Shown here: one piece after another, positions 15,178 to 22,977 of the stretch
How positions within the stretch are numbered: the first letter of the stretch is position 1
Layout of the letters: each line of letters opens with the position of its first letter
Assembly: GCA_002338125.1 (NCBI GenBank)
Contig: DDHN01000016.1
Coordinates: 24,419 to 51,237, forward strand
Direction of reading: 5' to 3'
DNA length: 26,819 nucleotides
From: Patescibacteria group bacterium UBA1875
GTDB lineage: Bacteria; Patescibacteriota; CPR2; UBA1875
Translations under genes and position numbers: made by a program
The notes under the pieces: model-generated
Seen by the model: the letters and a program-made list of their open reading frames with translations, nothing else
Told to the model about the DNA's origin: nothing
Databases searched by the model: none

Positions 15178-16206
15178 TTATCCTCTCATTGCTAACCCAA
15201 CAGCAGTAGCAAATTCTAGGGCTATTTCATTTAATTTATCACTATCAGCGGAACGATAAGAGACATTACTCCAAGGGTTACCATAAGAAACTTCCATTTT
15301 AGTATATGTTTTTATAAACTCAGTAATTTGAGGTAGTCTAGAAGAGCCGCCAGTGAGAATAATTCTTTCTATTGATTTCCCGAATTGTTCCTGGTAAAAT
15401 TTTGCACTTCTTGTTGCCTCGTCGAGTATATTTTTTAAAATTGGTTCGACAACCTTAAAGACTTGTCCTTCTAATTTATCCTGGGAAAGGCCAAAGCGTT
15501 GTTTAAATTGTTCGGCTTGATTCATATCAAGACCTAGATTTTGAGAAATTGCCCTAGTCATACCAAATCCGGCTAACGGGAAGCTACGAGTTTGAATTAA
15601 TTTCCCGTTTTCGATAACTGCTATTTCAGTAGTTGTGGAGCCGATATCAAGAATCATCGCCAATGGCACAGTAGGGATAGCCAATGATCTGGCCATTGCG
15701 ACTGTGGAGGTCTCTAAAGCTAAAACATTAAGGTTGGCATATGACAAGAGTTCAAGCATTTGCTGAACCTTGTTTTTTGTAGCGGCAATTATCATTACAG
15801 TAAGTTCTTTGGTCGTAGAGTCCTCAGAAATTATTTGATAATCATATTTAACCTCTTCAATTTTAAGAGGAATATTTTGTTCAGCTTGGTACTTGATGGC
15901 TTTTTCCAGTTCTGCTTGGGACATCGGAGGAAGTTTTACTGTTGCGTTAAAAACAGAGGTTCCCGGTATCGCTGAAACAACGTTTTTTGTATTAATCCCG
16001 GCATGTTTTGCCAGTTCGGTGATAATTCGGGCTAATTTTTGGAGATCTAACTTAGAATCACTTTGTGTTATACCAGGAGGAACAGGGGCCTGCCCATAGG
16101 CTTCTAGGGTATATTTGTTACTACTGGCAGATAAGCTAACAATGCGCACGTGATTTGCGCCAATATCTAGACCAAAGTGTTCTTTACTCCCTCCGAATAT
16201 ATTCAT
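15178..16206 (-). CDS. pilM: T4P actin-like ATPase PilM
   Basis: PilM is an actin-fold cytoplasmic protein that joins PilN to the PilB motor. The 342-aa protein shows the phosphate-1 loop FGLDIGANHVRIV (about 11-23), the second phosphate motif AMILDIGSTTTEIAV in the middle and the adenosine motif RIILTGGSSRLPQI near 270-285. The PilM signature AIPGTSVFNATVKLPPMSQAELEKAI is split over about 95-125. ATG at 16206 is preceded by GGGGGAGAGG, a strong SD. It begins the pil locus and has its own promoter. Confidence 0.95.
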   Translation of the reverse strand: MNIFGGSKEHFGLDIGANHVRIVSLSASSNKYTLEAYGQAPVPPGITQSDSKLDLQKLARIITELAKHAGINTKNVVSAIPGTSVFNATVKLPPMSQAELEKAIKYQAEQNIPLKIEEVKYDYQIISEDSTTKELTVMIIAATKNKVQQMLELLSYANLNVLALETSTVAMARSLAIPTVPLAMILDIGSTTTEIAVIENGKLIQTRSFPLAGFGMTRAISQNLGLDMNQAEQFKQRFGLSQDKLEGQVFKVVEPILKNILDEATRSAKFYQEQFGKSIERIILTGGSSRLPQITEFIKTYTKMEVSYGNPWSNVSYRSADSDKLNEIALEFATAVGLAMRG

Positions 16207-16247
16207 TACCTCTCCCCCAGGGTAGGATTATTATCTAATCTTTCTTA

Positions 16248-16277
16248 ATTATATGACAAGAGGTCAGGTATTGCCAA
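16248..16277 (-). promoter_or_regulatory. Promoter of the pilM-N-O-P-B-T-C operon
   Basis: Minus strand: TTGGCA (16277-16272), 18-nt spacer, TATAAT (16253-16248), about 40 nt before the pilM ATG and directly after the stop of the preceding surface-protein gene. One mismatch to the two consensus boxes. Confidence 0.65.
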
Positions 16278-16284
16278 TAGAAAT

Positions 16285-16575
16285 TTATGGTGCGACTTCG
16301 CCACCGTCGGAATCAGAAGGTGCACCAACCCTAACGTCACCAGGGGTACAAAGGGCTGTTAAGTTTGAGGTGGTCTCCGTGACTTTGATAGTATAGGTAC
16401 CTCGTGTCTCGTAGGTATAGTAGACAATGTTTGTTGTTCGACCGGAGTATTCATCGATTCCGTCATTTTCCATGTCAAAGTTATAACTAGGGCTATCGAT
16501 ATTATTTGAGAAGACTTCAACTGAAATTACTAGTGGAGCCAGTCCGGATTCAGGTGTAACGGTACAGGACAAAGA
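16285..16575 (-). repeat. Duplicated PKD-plus-tail module, copy 1
   Basis: The last 96 codons match the last 95 codons of the gene ending at 18592 at about 62 percent amino-acid identity by my hand alignment, including both Cys, YYTYE, KV-ETTS and the terminal GGEVAP. The final 40 nt also align at DNA level with roughly 78 percent identity. Confidence 0.85.
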
Positions 16576-18531
16576 AGGTTCCGAGACCACCTGATCCTCA
16601 ACTGTAAAATACCAAGGATCGTTGTGGCTATAATAATTTGGACTTCCACTAGGGATTGCGTTATATAGTCCATGTTCGTCCTGTGCAGCAATAACCCATT
16701 TATAGCGGCCCTCGGTAAGCCCGGAGGCTGTGCCTACGGCTGCTGGACTGGTTGATGATGAAACTAGCCCACTGTTTAGGTAAGTATAGCTACCAATATT
16801 GTTTCCTAATTCATCGACTTGAATATATGCAACTAAGTGTTCAACTCTGTCGTTATTTGAATCGGTTGCCACAGTTTGGAAAGTTATCGTATCATCAGGG
16901 TCAAAAACTTGATCTCTGGCTGGTAAGCTCGGTGTCGTTACTGGTGCATTATTACTCCAAGTAACGTTGTACCTAAACATTACCCACCTAGTTCCGCCAT
17001 TAGTTACATAAGTAGTTACGCTGGTTCCGTTTGTCCATTTACTATCACTGTCGTTTATTGATGGATCGTGATTGATGGCCCACTGCCAAGCTCCTGTTTC
17101 GTGGTTGGGGTCTATTGATGGAGTGTCGAGTGGCCGAAAGTTGTAATTCCAGCTGCAATCGAGAGTGTAACGATTGCCCCAATGCGATGAAATACCATAT
17201 CCAAGAACTGATGTTCCAACTCGGGCAATATATGAATCAGGATAATTTTTATATATCTTGGCTCCAAGTCCAAAATCCTTGGTATCGCCGTAATCGCTTG
17301 GATAAGCCCCACAACATAAAATGCTAGGGCCTGAACTCCCAGTTTTGGCTACTTGGGTTACTCTTATTCGCATTGAATCTGGGTTACTAGTGCTCCCTAG
17401 CCAATATTCTCCGGCACTAGTTTTTTTGTATGCCCCCATAACAATCCCAGCTGACGAAGAGCTGCTACCTGTATTTACCCCAAGATAAGGTTTTTCGGTA
17501 GTATAATTAAAGGGAGCGGAGATGGCGTGAGCTGTGTTAAGGCGTCGTGTAAGAACAGTATTGAAATCTATAAATTCATCCGAAAAAACTTTAACAGGAT
17601 TGTTTTTGAGAATAGAGTCCAAGAAACTTTCATAATTTTCAAAATTTTTGTTATTGGTACTTTTAACCTCTAACATAACATAGGCTATGGGTTGGATTTC
17701 ATCCGCCTCTCCATCATCAAAATCGGCCGAAACAATAAAAGGAGTTGAAAAAGAATTCGTTTCCATTGTTGTCACTTTTTCCCGAGCTTCTTCATAGGTG
17801 AAGACACTGTTGTTTAAGGTTAGATTAGACGCCGTAAAGTAATCGCTATGAATAATTGAATTATTGCCGAAAGCACTAAGGCCAATTCTCTTATCATTGT
17901 CTACGACTTTCATACCCTCTTCGAAAGTAATCTTTTTAGATTTAATATCTTGGTAAACTTCATTGATTAGTTTTTCGGCGTATTCTTTATCATCAGAAAT
18001 ATCAACATTATTACTGTTATCAGTTACTCTTTTGGCGTCAAAGCGTGCAATTATGAAGTTGCCAGATGCCTTCAAAACGTATTCGTCTGTTAGTTTGTTT
18101 TGCAGAATTTCATAATATGTATTTTCATCAACAACACTCTTTATATCCCCAGTCATATCGAGATAATTTTCGATATTATCTCTTGAATAATCGGTGATTT
18201 CTGACTCGCTAACATTAATATTATCCTCTGCGGCTTTGATATCAAGTAAGCGCCATTCAATCAACTCTTTAAATATCGGCTGTTTGGCGTCAGTATCAAT
18301 ATTGCCGGGGTTATCTATTGAGCCAACAAAACTATTAAAACCGAATATTCTTCTGTTTAAATCTGTCTCGGTTATCTCCCGATCTCCAACTTTTGCCAAT
18401 AGACCTTCTTTAGCTTGATTATCTTCTTTTGTAAGTATGAGCCAAATTGAAGCAATGACAGTGATTAAAGTAATAATAAAAAGACCAATAAAAAACCAAG
18501 CCCGAGGTTTGTTCTTAAAAAATTTTTTCAT
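16285..18531 (-). CDS. Anchored SurA/parvulin-like protein fused to FN3-like and PKD domains
   Basis: The 748-aa product has a membrane anchor (about 10-32), then a SurA-N-like chaperone region (G-D-R-E-I-T-E-T-D-L onward, about 45-150) and a degenerate parvulin-like stretch (SKKITFEEGMKVVDNDKRIG, about 205-225). A large unassigned region rich in Gly, Ser, Tyr and Trp with a CC pair follows (about 330-500), then an FN3-like beta domain (about 510-640), a PKD domain (about 650-735) and the tail P-S-D-S-D-G-G-E-V-A-P. ATG at 18531 is used, not the ATG seven codons upstream, because SD GGGGGA lies between them. The first 25 residues resemble those of the gene ending at 19891, and the last 96 resemble the gene ending at 18592. 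Likely a surface-exposed adhesin or pilus-assembly chaperone; function unknown. Confidence 0.78.
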   Translation of the reverse strand: MKKFFKNKPRAWFFIGLFIITLITVIASIWLILTKEDNQAKEGLLAKVGDREITETDLNRRIFGFNSFVGSIDNPGNIDTDAKQPIFKELIEWRLLDIKAAEDNINVSESEITDYSRDNIENYLDMTGDIKSVVDENTYYEILQNKLTDEYVLKASGNFIIARFDAKRVTDNSNNVDISDDKEYAEKLINEVYQDIKSKKITFEEGMKVVDNDKRIGLSAFGNNSIIHSDYFTASNLTLNNSVFTYEEAREKVTTMETNSFSTPFIVSADFDDGEADEIQPIAYVMLEVKSTNNKNFENYESFLDSILKNNPVKVFSDEFIDFNTVLTRRLNTAHAISAPFNYTTEKPYLGVNTGSSSSSAGIVMGAYKKTSAGEYWLGSTSNPDSMRIRVTQVAKTGSSGPSILCCGAYPSDYGDTKDFGLGAKIYKNYPDSYIARVGTSVLGYGISSHWGNRYTLDCSWNYNFRPLDTPSIDPNHETGAWQWAINHDPSINDSDSKWTNGTSVTTYVTNGGTRWVMFRYNVTWSNNAPVTTPSLPARDQVFDPDDTITFQTVATDSNNDRVEHLVAYIQVDELGNNIGSYTYLNSGLVSSSTSPAAVGTASGLTEGRYKWVIAAQDEHGLYNAIPSGSPNYYSHNDPWYFTVEDQVVSEPSLSCTVTPESGLAPLVISVEVFSNNIDSPSYNFDMENDGIDEYSGRTTNIVYYTYETRGTYTIKVTETTSNLTALCTPGDVRVGAPSDSDGGEVAP

Positions 18532-18557
18532 TTCATCCCCCAGTATAAACATTAATA

Positions 18558-18590
18558 ATTATATCTTAAACTTTGCCTTGAATCTGTCAA
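18558..18590 (-). promoter_or_regulatory. Possible promoter before the 748-aa protein gene
   Basis: Minus strand TTGACA (18590-18585) and TATAAT (18563-18558) are both perfect but 21 nt apart, longer than the usual 16-18. It fits the 60-nt gap and position, but the spacing lowers confidence. Confidence 0.35.
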
Positions 18591-18591
18591 A

Positions 18592-18879
18592 CTATGGTGC
18601 GACTTCACCGCCACTGGAATCAGAGGGCGAACGTACGGTAACTATCTCTGGGCTACAAATTTGTTCCAATCCTGAGGTAGTTTCGGCAACTTTGACGGTA
18701 TAGCTACCTCCTCTTTCGTAGGTGTAGTATATCGGAGTAGAGCGATTCGTATATTCATAACTTCCATCATTATCCATATCGTAGTTATAATTTGGTTCGC
18801 TGATACCAGTTACGTTAGCTTCAACAGAAACAACAAGTGGAGCGAGACCTATCTGAGGCGTGACAATACAAGATAAAGA
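18592..18879 (-). repeat. Duplicated PKD-plus-tail module, copy 2
   Basis: Partner of the module at 16285-16575. Both copies end their gene exactly at the same Pro, so a gene-terminal module was copied between neighbours. Confidence 0.85.
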
Positions 18880-19881
18880 AGCCGTTTCATCTTCGGCAGG
18901 AGTTTCCGATAAATTGATTTCCATCTTGTAGCTAAGACCGGCTTTATTGGAGGCTGTTACACCACTATTTGACCAACGTGCCTTATCATTAACTTGGATA
19001 GCAATAACATGATTTCCGGCCCCAGCTGCTTTAAGGGCAGTCTTAATTGCGTTATTAGCCATTAATTCGATTTTCAATAAATTCTCAGAATTATTAGTTT
19101 GAGCTTCAACGATTCGAACTCCATTTACATATATATTTAACCAGTCGTCGGCAACTGCATAAAGGTTAATGGTATCAATGTTTTCAAGTTGTTCTTCGGT
19201 AAGGGTAAATTCATTCCTAAATAAGGTGGTTCCGCTCGAATAGATATCGTAAGAATTTGATATAGTGTAATTGGTATAGCCATTAGCTTTAAACATTTTT
19301 ACAGAATGCCCGTTAGGATAAGGGCTGAATTGCCCCCAGATTTGACTATCTGGATAATTATTGTTTGGATCGGCAATTCCTGTGGTAATATCGGCTAGTT
19401 TTTGAGAGTAAATATCATTACTGGAAGTGATTATGGGGGCTTGGCCCCAGTTTAGACTACCGTTATTTGCCCATCCACCATATGCATCCCCTGGTAACCA
19501 GGCTCCATTAAGATTACCTCCGTCTGTATAGCGTTGACTGCAATTGCCTGAGTATTTGAAATTATTACCGGTATAACTAAAACCATCGACACCACTATTG
19601 TCGGGTAGCCAGGGAAGGGTTTTGAAAACTGTTGTATTGCTTGCTGTACACCCCTGGCTTCTAAGTGGCCACCAACTGCCTCCGGAATTTTGATCTTTTA
19701 AATTTGTGCCTAGACCAGGATAGTCAGAATAATTTATGTAATAAATTTTATTATTTGTCGAAGTGTTATCAATTACGATCTTTTCAGTAGAGGTGGAATT
19801 AGCAAATACAATCGGGGGATTCAAACCACCCGTTGATAAAGTAAGAATTGTGATTGCTAGTGTAATAAATGTTTTTTTCAT
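18592..19881 (-). CDS. Secreted beta-rich surface protein with C-terminal PKD domain
   Basis: The 429-aa product begins with a Sec signal (M-K-K-T, hydrophobic to about 25, probable cleavage after V-F-A near 27). The mature part is rich in Asn, Ser, Tyr and Trp. Residues about 30-320 look like a jelly-roll/galactose-binding type region: ADDWLNIYVNGVRIVEA and GNHVIAIQVNDKA resemble the sheet pattern of such lectin domains, but I cannot name a family. Residues about 335-420 are a PKD domain, followed by P-S-D-S-S-G-G-E-V-A-P at the very end. SD AAGGAGGT precedes the ATG. It starts 9 nt after the gene ending at 19891. No anchor beyond the signal is seen; retention at the surface through partners is inferred. 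Confidence 0.78.
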   Translation of the reverse strand: MKKTFITLAITILTLSTGGLNPPIVFANSTSTEKIVIDNTSTNNKIYYINYSDYPGLGTNLKDQNSGGSWWPLRSQGCTASNTTVFKTLPWLPDNSGVDGFSYTGNNFKYSGNCSQRYTDGGNLNGAWLPGDAYGGWANNGSLNWGQAPIITSSNDIYSQKLADITTGIADPNNNYPDSQIWGQFSPYPNGHSVKMFKANGYTNYTISNSYDIYSSGTTLFRNEFTLTEEQLENIDTINLYAVADDWLNIYVNGVRIVEAQTNNSENLLKIELMANNAIKTALKAAGAGNHVIAIQVNDKARWSNSGVTASNKAGLSYKMEINLSETPAEDETASLSCIVTPQIGLAPLVVSVEANVTGISEPNYNYDMDNDGSYEYTNRSTPIYYTYERGGSYTVKVAETTSGLEQICSPEIVTVRSPSDSSGGEVAP

Positions 19882-19890
19882 TTTACCTCC

Positions 19891-20310
19891 TTATTCTTCA
19901 AACCAAATGTTTATAGCCTCATTGGTGTCGGCATTATATGAGATCGAAACTGTTTTTCCGGCCGTAAGCTCTTTGGAATCAGCTTTTAAGAGGGAAACTC
20001 CTTTTTCGATAACTGTTTCCTCAGTGATATTAAAACTATAATTTTGTTCAGCAGCGGTAAGGGTTACCTTTTCTGTGGAGGCATTTAAAACTTTTCCGGT
20101 AATAGTACGTTTTGTCACAATTTCTTTGATTTCGTCATCGGTATAGGTATAGACTTTTATATCTTGGTTTTCTTCGACCGGGGTATCTGTTTCAGATGTT
20201 TCCTTAGGCCAAAATGCTAAGTAGATAACTCCGGTAGTCATAATAGCTAAAACAAAAAATACACTAACTAAAAACCAAAATCTTGGTTTGTTTTCAATAA
20301 TTTTTTTCAT
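19891..20310 (-). CDS. Small membrane-anchored protein of unknown function
   Basis: A 139-aa product: a basic start M-K-K-I-I-E-N-K-P-R-F-W-F, one membrane helix (about 12-34), an acidic Thr/Glu linker (about 36-60) and a small beta domain (about 66-139) with ITGKVLNASTEKVTLTA and GKTVSISYNADTNEA, which reads like a DUF5666-style or OB-like barrel; this is a resemblance only. The N-terminus matches that of the 748-aa neighbour (M-K-K-F-F-K-N-K-P-R-A-W-F). SD GGAGGG is well placed. It heads the three-gene surface cluster and is divergent from ychF. Confidence 0.72.
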   Translation of the reverse strand: MKKIIENKPRFWFLVSVFFVLAIMTTGVIYLAFWPKETSETDTPVEENQDIKVYTYTDDEIKEIVTKRTITGKVLNASTEKVTLTAAEQNYSFNITEETVIEKGVSLLKADSKELTAGKTVSISYNADTNEAINIWFEE

Positions 20311-20337
20311 ATTCCCTCCTGTTGAGATTACCTTAAT

Positions 20338-20368
20338 ATAATAGTAGTCCCTATATTATTTATGTCAA
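20338..20368 (-). promoter_or_regulatory. Possible promoter of the surface-protein cluster
   Basis: Minus strand: perfect TTGACA (20368-20363), 19-nt spacer, TATTAT (20343-20338), about 28 nt before the ATG of the 139-aa protein gene. Confidence 0.45.
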
Positions 20369-20382
20369 TATATTAAAATAAT

Positions 20383-20410
20383 TTGCTATTTAGTGTTTTA
20401 AATCTAAAAT
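20383..20410 (+). promoter_or_regulatory. Leaderless promoter of ychF
   Basis: TTGCTA (20383-20388), 16-nt spacer and TAAAAT (20405-20410) are followed by exactly six nucleotides and then the ychF ATG. No SD is present, so the transcript should begin at the start codon. Confidence 0.6.
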
Positions 20411-20416
20411 ACATAT

Positions 20417-21472
20417 ATGAGTCTTTCGATTGGCATAGTTGGTTTACCTAATGTTGGTAAGAGCACTCTTTTTAATGCCTTGACTAAAAACAAGGCCGAG
20501 GCTTCGAATTATCCTTTCTGTACCATAGCCCCTAACGTTGGTATTGTCTCGGTTCCTGATGAAAGACTAGGGCAATTGGCGATGGCGGTAAAAACTGAAA
20601 AAGTTATCCCAGCCGTTGTTGAGTTCGTCGATATTGCTGGTATCGTTGCTGGAGCTAGCCAAGGAGAAGGTCTTGGAAATAAATTTCTGGCACATATTAG
20701 AGAGTGTGACGCTATCGTTGAAGTGGTACGAAATTTTTCTGACAAAAATGTTACTCATGTCGCCGGTTCTGTTGATCCGGAATCTGATAAGGAGATTATA
20801 AAAACAGAATTAATATTAGCTGATTTAGAAACTATGACGAAAAAAATTACTTCACTCGAAAAAGAATTAAAAGGTAACTCTAAATTATCCCCGGAATTTG
20901 AATTTGCTAGAAAAATATCTGCCTCACTGGAACAAGGGATAGCGGCTAGAGAGGTCCAAGGACTTAACGAGGAAGGAGTCAATTGGCTCAAAACGTATCA
21001 ACTTTTATCAGCTAAGCCCCATATATATATCGATAATACGGATCAGGAGAAAACGGTTTATAAGGAGGGCTCAAACGAGATTGCTATTAATGCTAAGATT
21101 GAAGCGGAGTTAGCCGATCTTGAAGATGCGGAAAAAAAGGAATATTTAAAAGAATTAGGGATTAAAGAGCCTGGCCTTAATGTCCTCATAAAAAAAGCTT
21201 ACGAACTTTTAGGTTTGCAATCCTATTTTACGGCGGGTGAAAAAGAGGTACGAGCCTGGACAATAAAAAAAGGAACAACAGCCCCTCAAGCGGCAGGCGT
21301 AATCCATACTGATTTTGAAAAAGGTTTTATAAAAGCGGAAATAGTAAATTGGAAAGATCTGGTAGGGGCCAACGGCTGGGTGGGAGCAAGAGATAAGGGA
21401 AAGGTTCGTCTTGAAGGCCGTGATTATGTAATGCAAGAAGGCGATGTGGCATTATTTAAATTTAATTTGTAA
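20417..21472 (+). CDS. ychF: Redox-regulated ribosome-binding ATPase YchF
   Basis: YchF/OLA1 is an Obg-family P-loop protein that binds ribosomes and prefers ATP to GTP. The 351-aa protein has G1 GLPNVGKST (residues 9-17), the signature NYPFCTI about 34-40 and DIAGIVAGASQGEGLGNKFL (G3 and following), then a coiled-coil insertion (about 130-200) and a C-terminal TGS domain (about 265-351, with AWTIKKGTTAPQAAGVIH and a KFN end). It is about ten residues shorter than the E. coli protein. Message leaderless as judged from the -10 box. Its last 11 nt overlap the convergent tlyA gene. Confidence 0.97.
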   Translation: MSLSIGIVGLPNVGKSTLFNALTKNKAEASNYPFCTIAPNVGIVSVPDERLGQLAMAVKTEKVIPAVVEFVDIAGIVAGASQGEGLGNKFLAHIRECDAIVEVVRNFSDKNVTHVAGSVDPESDKEIIKTELILADLETMTKKITSLEKELKGNSKLSPEFEFARKISASLEQGIAAREVQGLNEEGVNWLKTYQLLSAKPHIYIDNTDQEKTVYKEGSNEIAINAKIEAELADLEDAEKKEYLKELGIKEPGLNVLIKKAYELLGLQSYFTAGEKEVRAWTIKKGTTAPQAAGVIHTDFEKGFIKAEIVNWKDLVGANGWVGARDKGKVRLEGRDYVMQEGDVALFKFNL

Positions 21473-22181
21473 GATAGATAAGATATTCTTTGTTCCCTTT
21501 GGCCCCAGTGATTGGTGATTCGATTTCGCCACTTAGTTGATAACCTAGATTTCTAGTAAAATCTTTAATTTCGATAATAACCTCTTGTTGGATTTTTGGA
21601 TCTTTTATTACCCCTTTGTATTTGTCGGCAATTTCCTTTCCTACTTCAAACTGAGGCTTAACCAAGGCGATTATTGGGGCATCATCTTCAATCTTTTGTA
21701 GCTGTGGCAAAACTTTTTTTAAAGATATGAAAGAAACATCAACTAAAAAAATATCTATTTTTTCTGGCAAATTATAAATATCACGGATATTTGTTTGCTC
21801 CATAACAACAACTCTCTTGTCCTGACGAATTTTTTGGGCTAATTGGCCCTTACCAGTATCGATGGCATAAATTTTTTTCGCTCCTTCTTGAAGTGCAAAG
21901 TCACTAAAACCGCCAGTGGATGAGCCAACATCGCAAACAACCCTATCTTTAAAGGAAATATTAAACTTTTCGGTGGCTTCTTTAATTTTTAAAGCTCCCC
22001 GGGAGACATAAGGGAAAAGTTTTTTTATTTTTATAATTGATTTGCTGTCTACTAAGGTACCAGCTTTATCAATTCTTTTATCATTGATAAAAACTTGCCC
22101 AGCCATTAGAAGGGCCTGAGCTTTTGCCCGAGTTATATTAAGTTTTTGGGAAACCAAAACATCTATTCTTTCTTTTTTCAT
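21462..22181 (-). CDS. tlyA: TlyA-type rRNA 2'-O-methyltransferase
   Basis: TlyA proteins methylate ribose on 16S and/or 23S rRNA (C1409 and C1920 in mycobacteria); older databases call them hemolysin A. The 239-aa protein has an S4 RNA-binding domain (about 4-62), the linker PYVSRGALK, and a FtsJ-like Rossmann domain with SAM loop CDVGSSTGGFSDF (about 83-95). Further motifs LVDVSF and ALVKPQFEVGK hold the expected catalytic Asp and Lys. It is the last gene of the rpsF operon, 11 nt after efp, and its 3' end overlaps ychF by 11 nt with no terminator visible. Confidence 0.93.
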   Translation of the reverse strand: MKKERIDVLVSQKLNITRAKAQALLMAGQVFINDKRIDKAGTLVDSKSIIKIKKLFPYVSRGALKIKEATEKFNISFKDRVVCDVGSSTGGFSDFALQEGAKKIYAIDTGKGQLAQKIRQDKRVVVMEQTNIRDIYNLPEKIDIFLVDVSFISLKKVLPQLQKIEDDAPIIALVKPQFEVGKEIADKYKGVIKDPKIQQEVIIEIKDFTRNLGYQLSGEIESPITGAKGNKEYLIYLTN

Positions 22182-22192
22182 AATGTGCTTTT

Positions 22193-22750
22193 TTAGCTGC
22201 TGCGTTCAACGTATGAGCCATCGCGAGTGTCAACAATAACGCAGTCACCGGGTTTTATAAACATTGGGGCCGATATAGTATAGCCGGTTTCGAGAGTTAT
22301 CTTTTTAGTTGCAGCAGTGGCTGTATTACCTTTGTCGGCCTCTGGGGCCTCGGTAACTTTTAATCTGACTTTAATTGGGAGATTGATAGCAATTGGGCTA
22401 TTTTTAAAATAACAAAGCTCGATTTCGTCACCTTCCTTTATATAATGGCCATTTTCACCGACGATTTTCTCTTCTAAGATGAACTGTTCGTAGCTATTGC
22501 TATCCATAAAAACAAAGCCATTATCTTTGTACAGATATTGAGCTTTTTTGCGTTCGAGTCTAACCTCTTGAAATTTTTCAGATGGTTGTATGGTTCTGGA
22601 AACAGTTACTCCGGTTTTAAGGTTTTTTAATTTTGTTCGGAGTACAGCTCCGGCTCGGCCAGTCTTTGAATGTTGATATTCTAAAACTTGCCAAGGTTCA
22701 TCGTTATCTTCGAAGGTAACCCCAGTTTTTAGGTCGGTTATTGAAAGCAT
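22193..22750 (-). CDS. efp: Elongation factor P, Arg32 type
   Basis: EF-P rescues ribosomes stalled at polyproline. The 185-aa protein has the three-domain layout: KOW-like domain I (1-65), OB domain II (66-128) and C-terminal domain III ending YVERSS. The loop that reaches the peptidyl-transferase centre reads S-K-T-G-R-A-G, so the tip residue is Arg32 rather than the Lys34 of E. coli. An Arg at this place is the hallmark of EF-P rhamnosylated by EarP in other bacteria; whether it is modified here is unknown, and no earP is in the window. Its ATG shares one base with the rpsR stop (TAATG), which implies coupled translation. Confidence 0.95.
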   Translation of the reverse strand: MLSITDLKTGVTFEDNDEPWQVLEYQHSKTGRAGAVLRTKLKNLKTGVTVSRTIQPSEKFQEVRLERKKAQYLYKDNGFVFMDSNSYEQFILEEKIVGENGHYIKEGDEIELCYFKNSPIAINLPIKVRLKVTEAPEADKGNTATAATKKITLETGYTISAPMFIKPGDCVIVDTRDGSYVERSS

Positions 22751-22965
22751 TATTCCTCAACGTATGGAAGAAGGGCCATTACGCGAGCTCTTTTGATGGC
22801 ACTAGCTAATTTTCTTTGATGCTTAGGGCAAAGTCCAGAACGTTTTCGGCTGTCAATCTTTCCATACTGATTAATAAATTTTTGGAGTGACTTTATGTCC
22901 TTATAATCTATCTCTCTTTCTCCAGAGATGCAGAACTTACAGGGTTTTTTTCTTTTTTGAATCAT
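22750..22965 (-). CDS. rpsR: Ribosomal protein bS18, zinc-binding form
   Basis: Small-subunit protein bS18 (71 aa) that pairs with bS6 on the platform. The conserved core IDYKDIKSLQKFINQYGKI and the Arg/Lys-rich end are clear. Cys9, Cys12, Cys46 and His49 (C-x2-C and C-P-K-H) form a complete C+ zinc site, which many bacteria have lost. It follows ssb by 12 nt and overlaps efp by one base. The usual next gene rplI (bL9) is absent. Confidence 0.96.
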   Translation of the reverse strand: MIQKRKKPCKFCISGEREIDYKDIKSLQKFINQYGKIDSRKRSGLCPKHQRKLASAIKRARVMALLPYVEE

Positions 22966-22977
22966 CTAATTCCTTTC

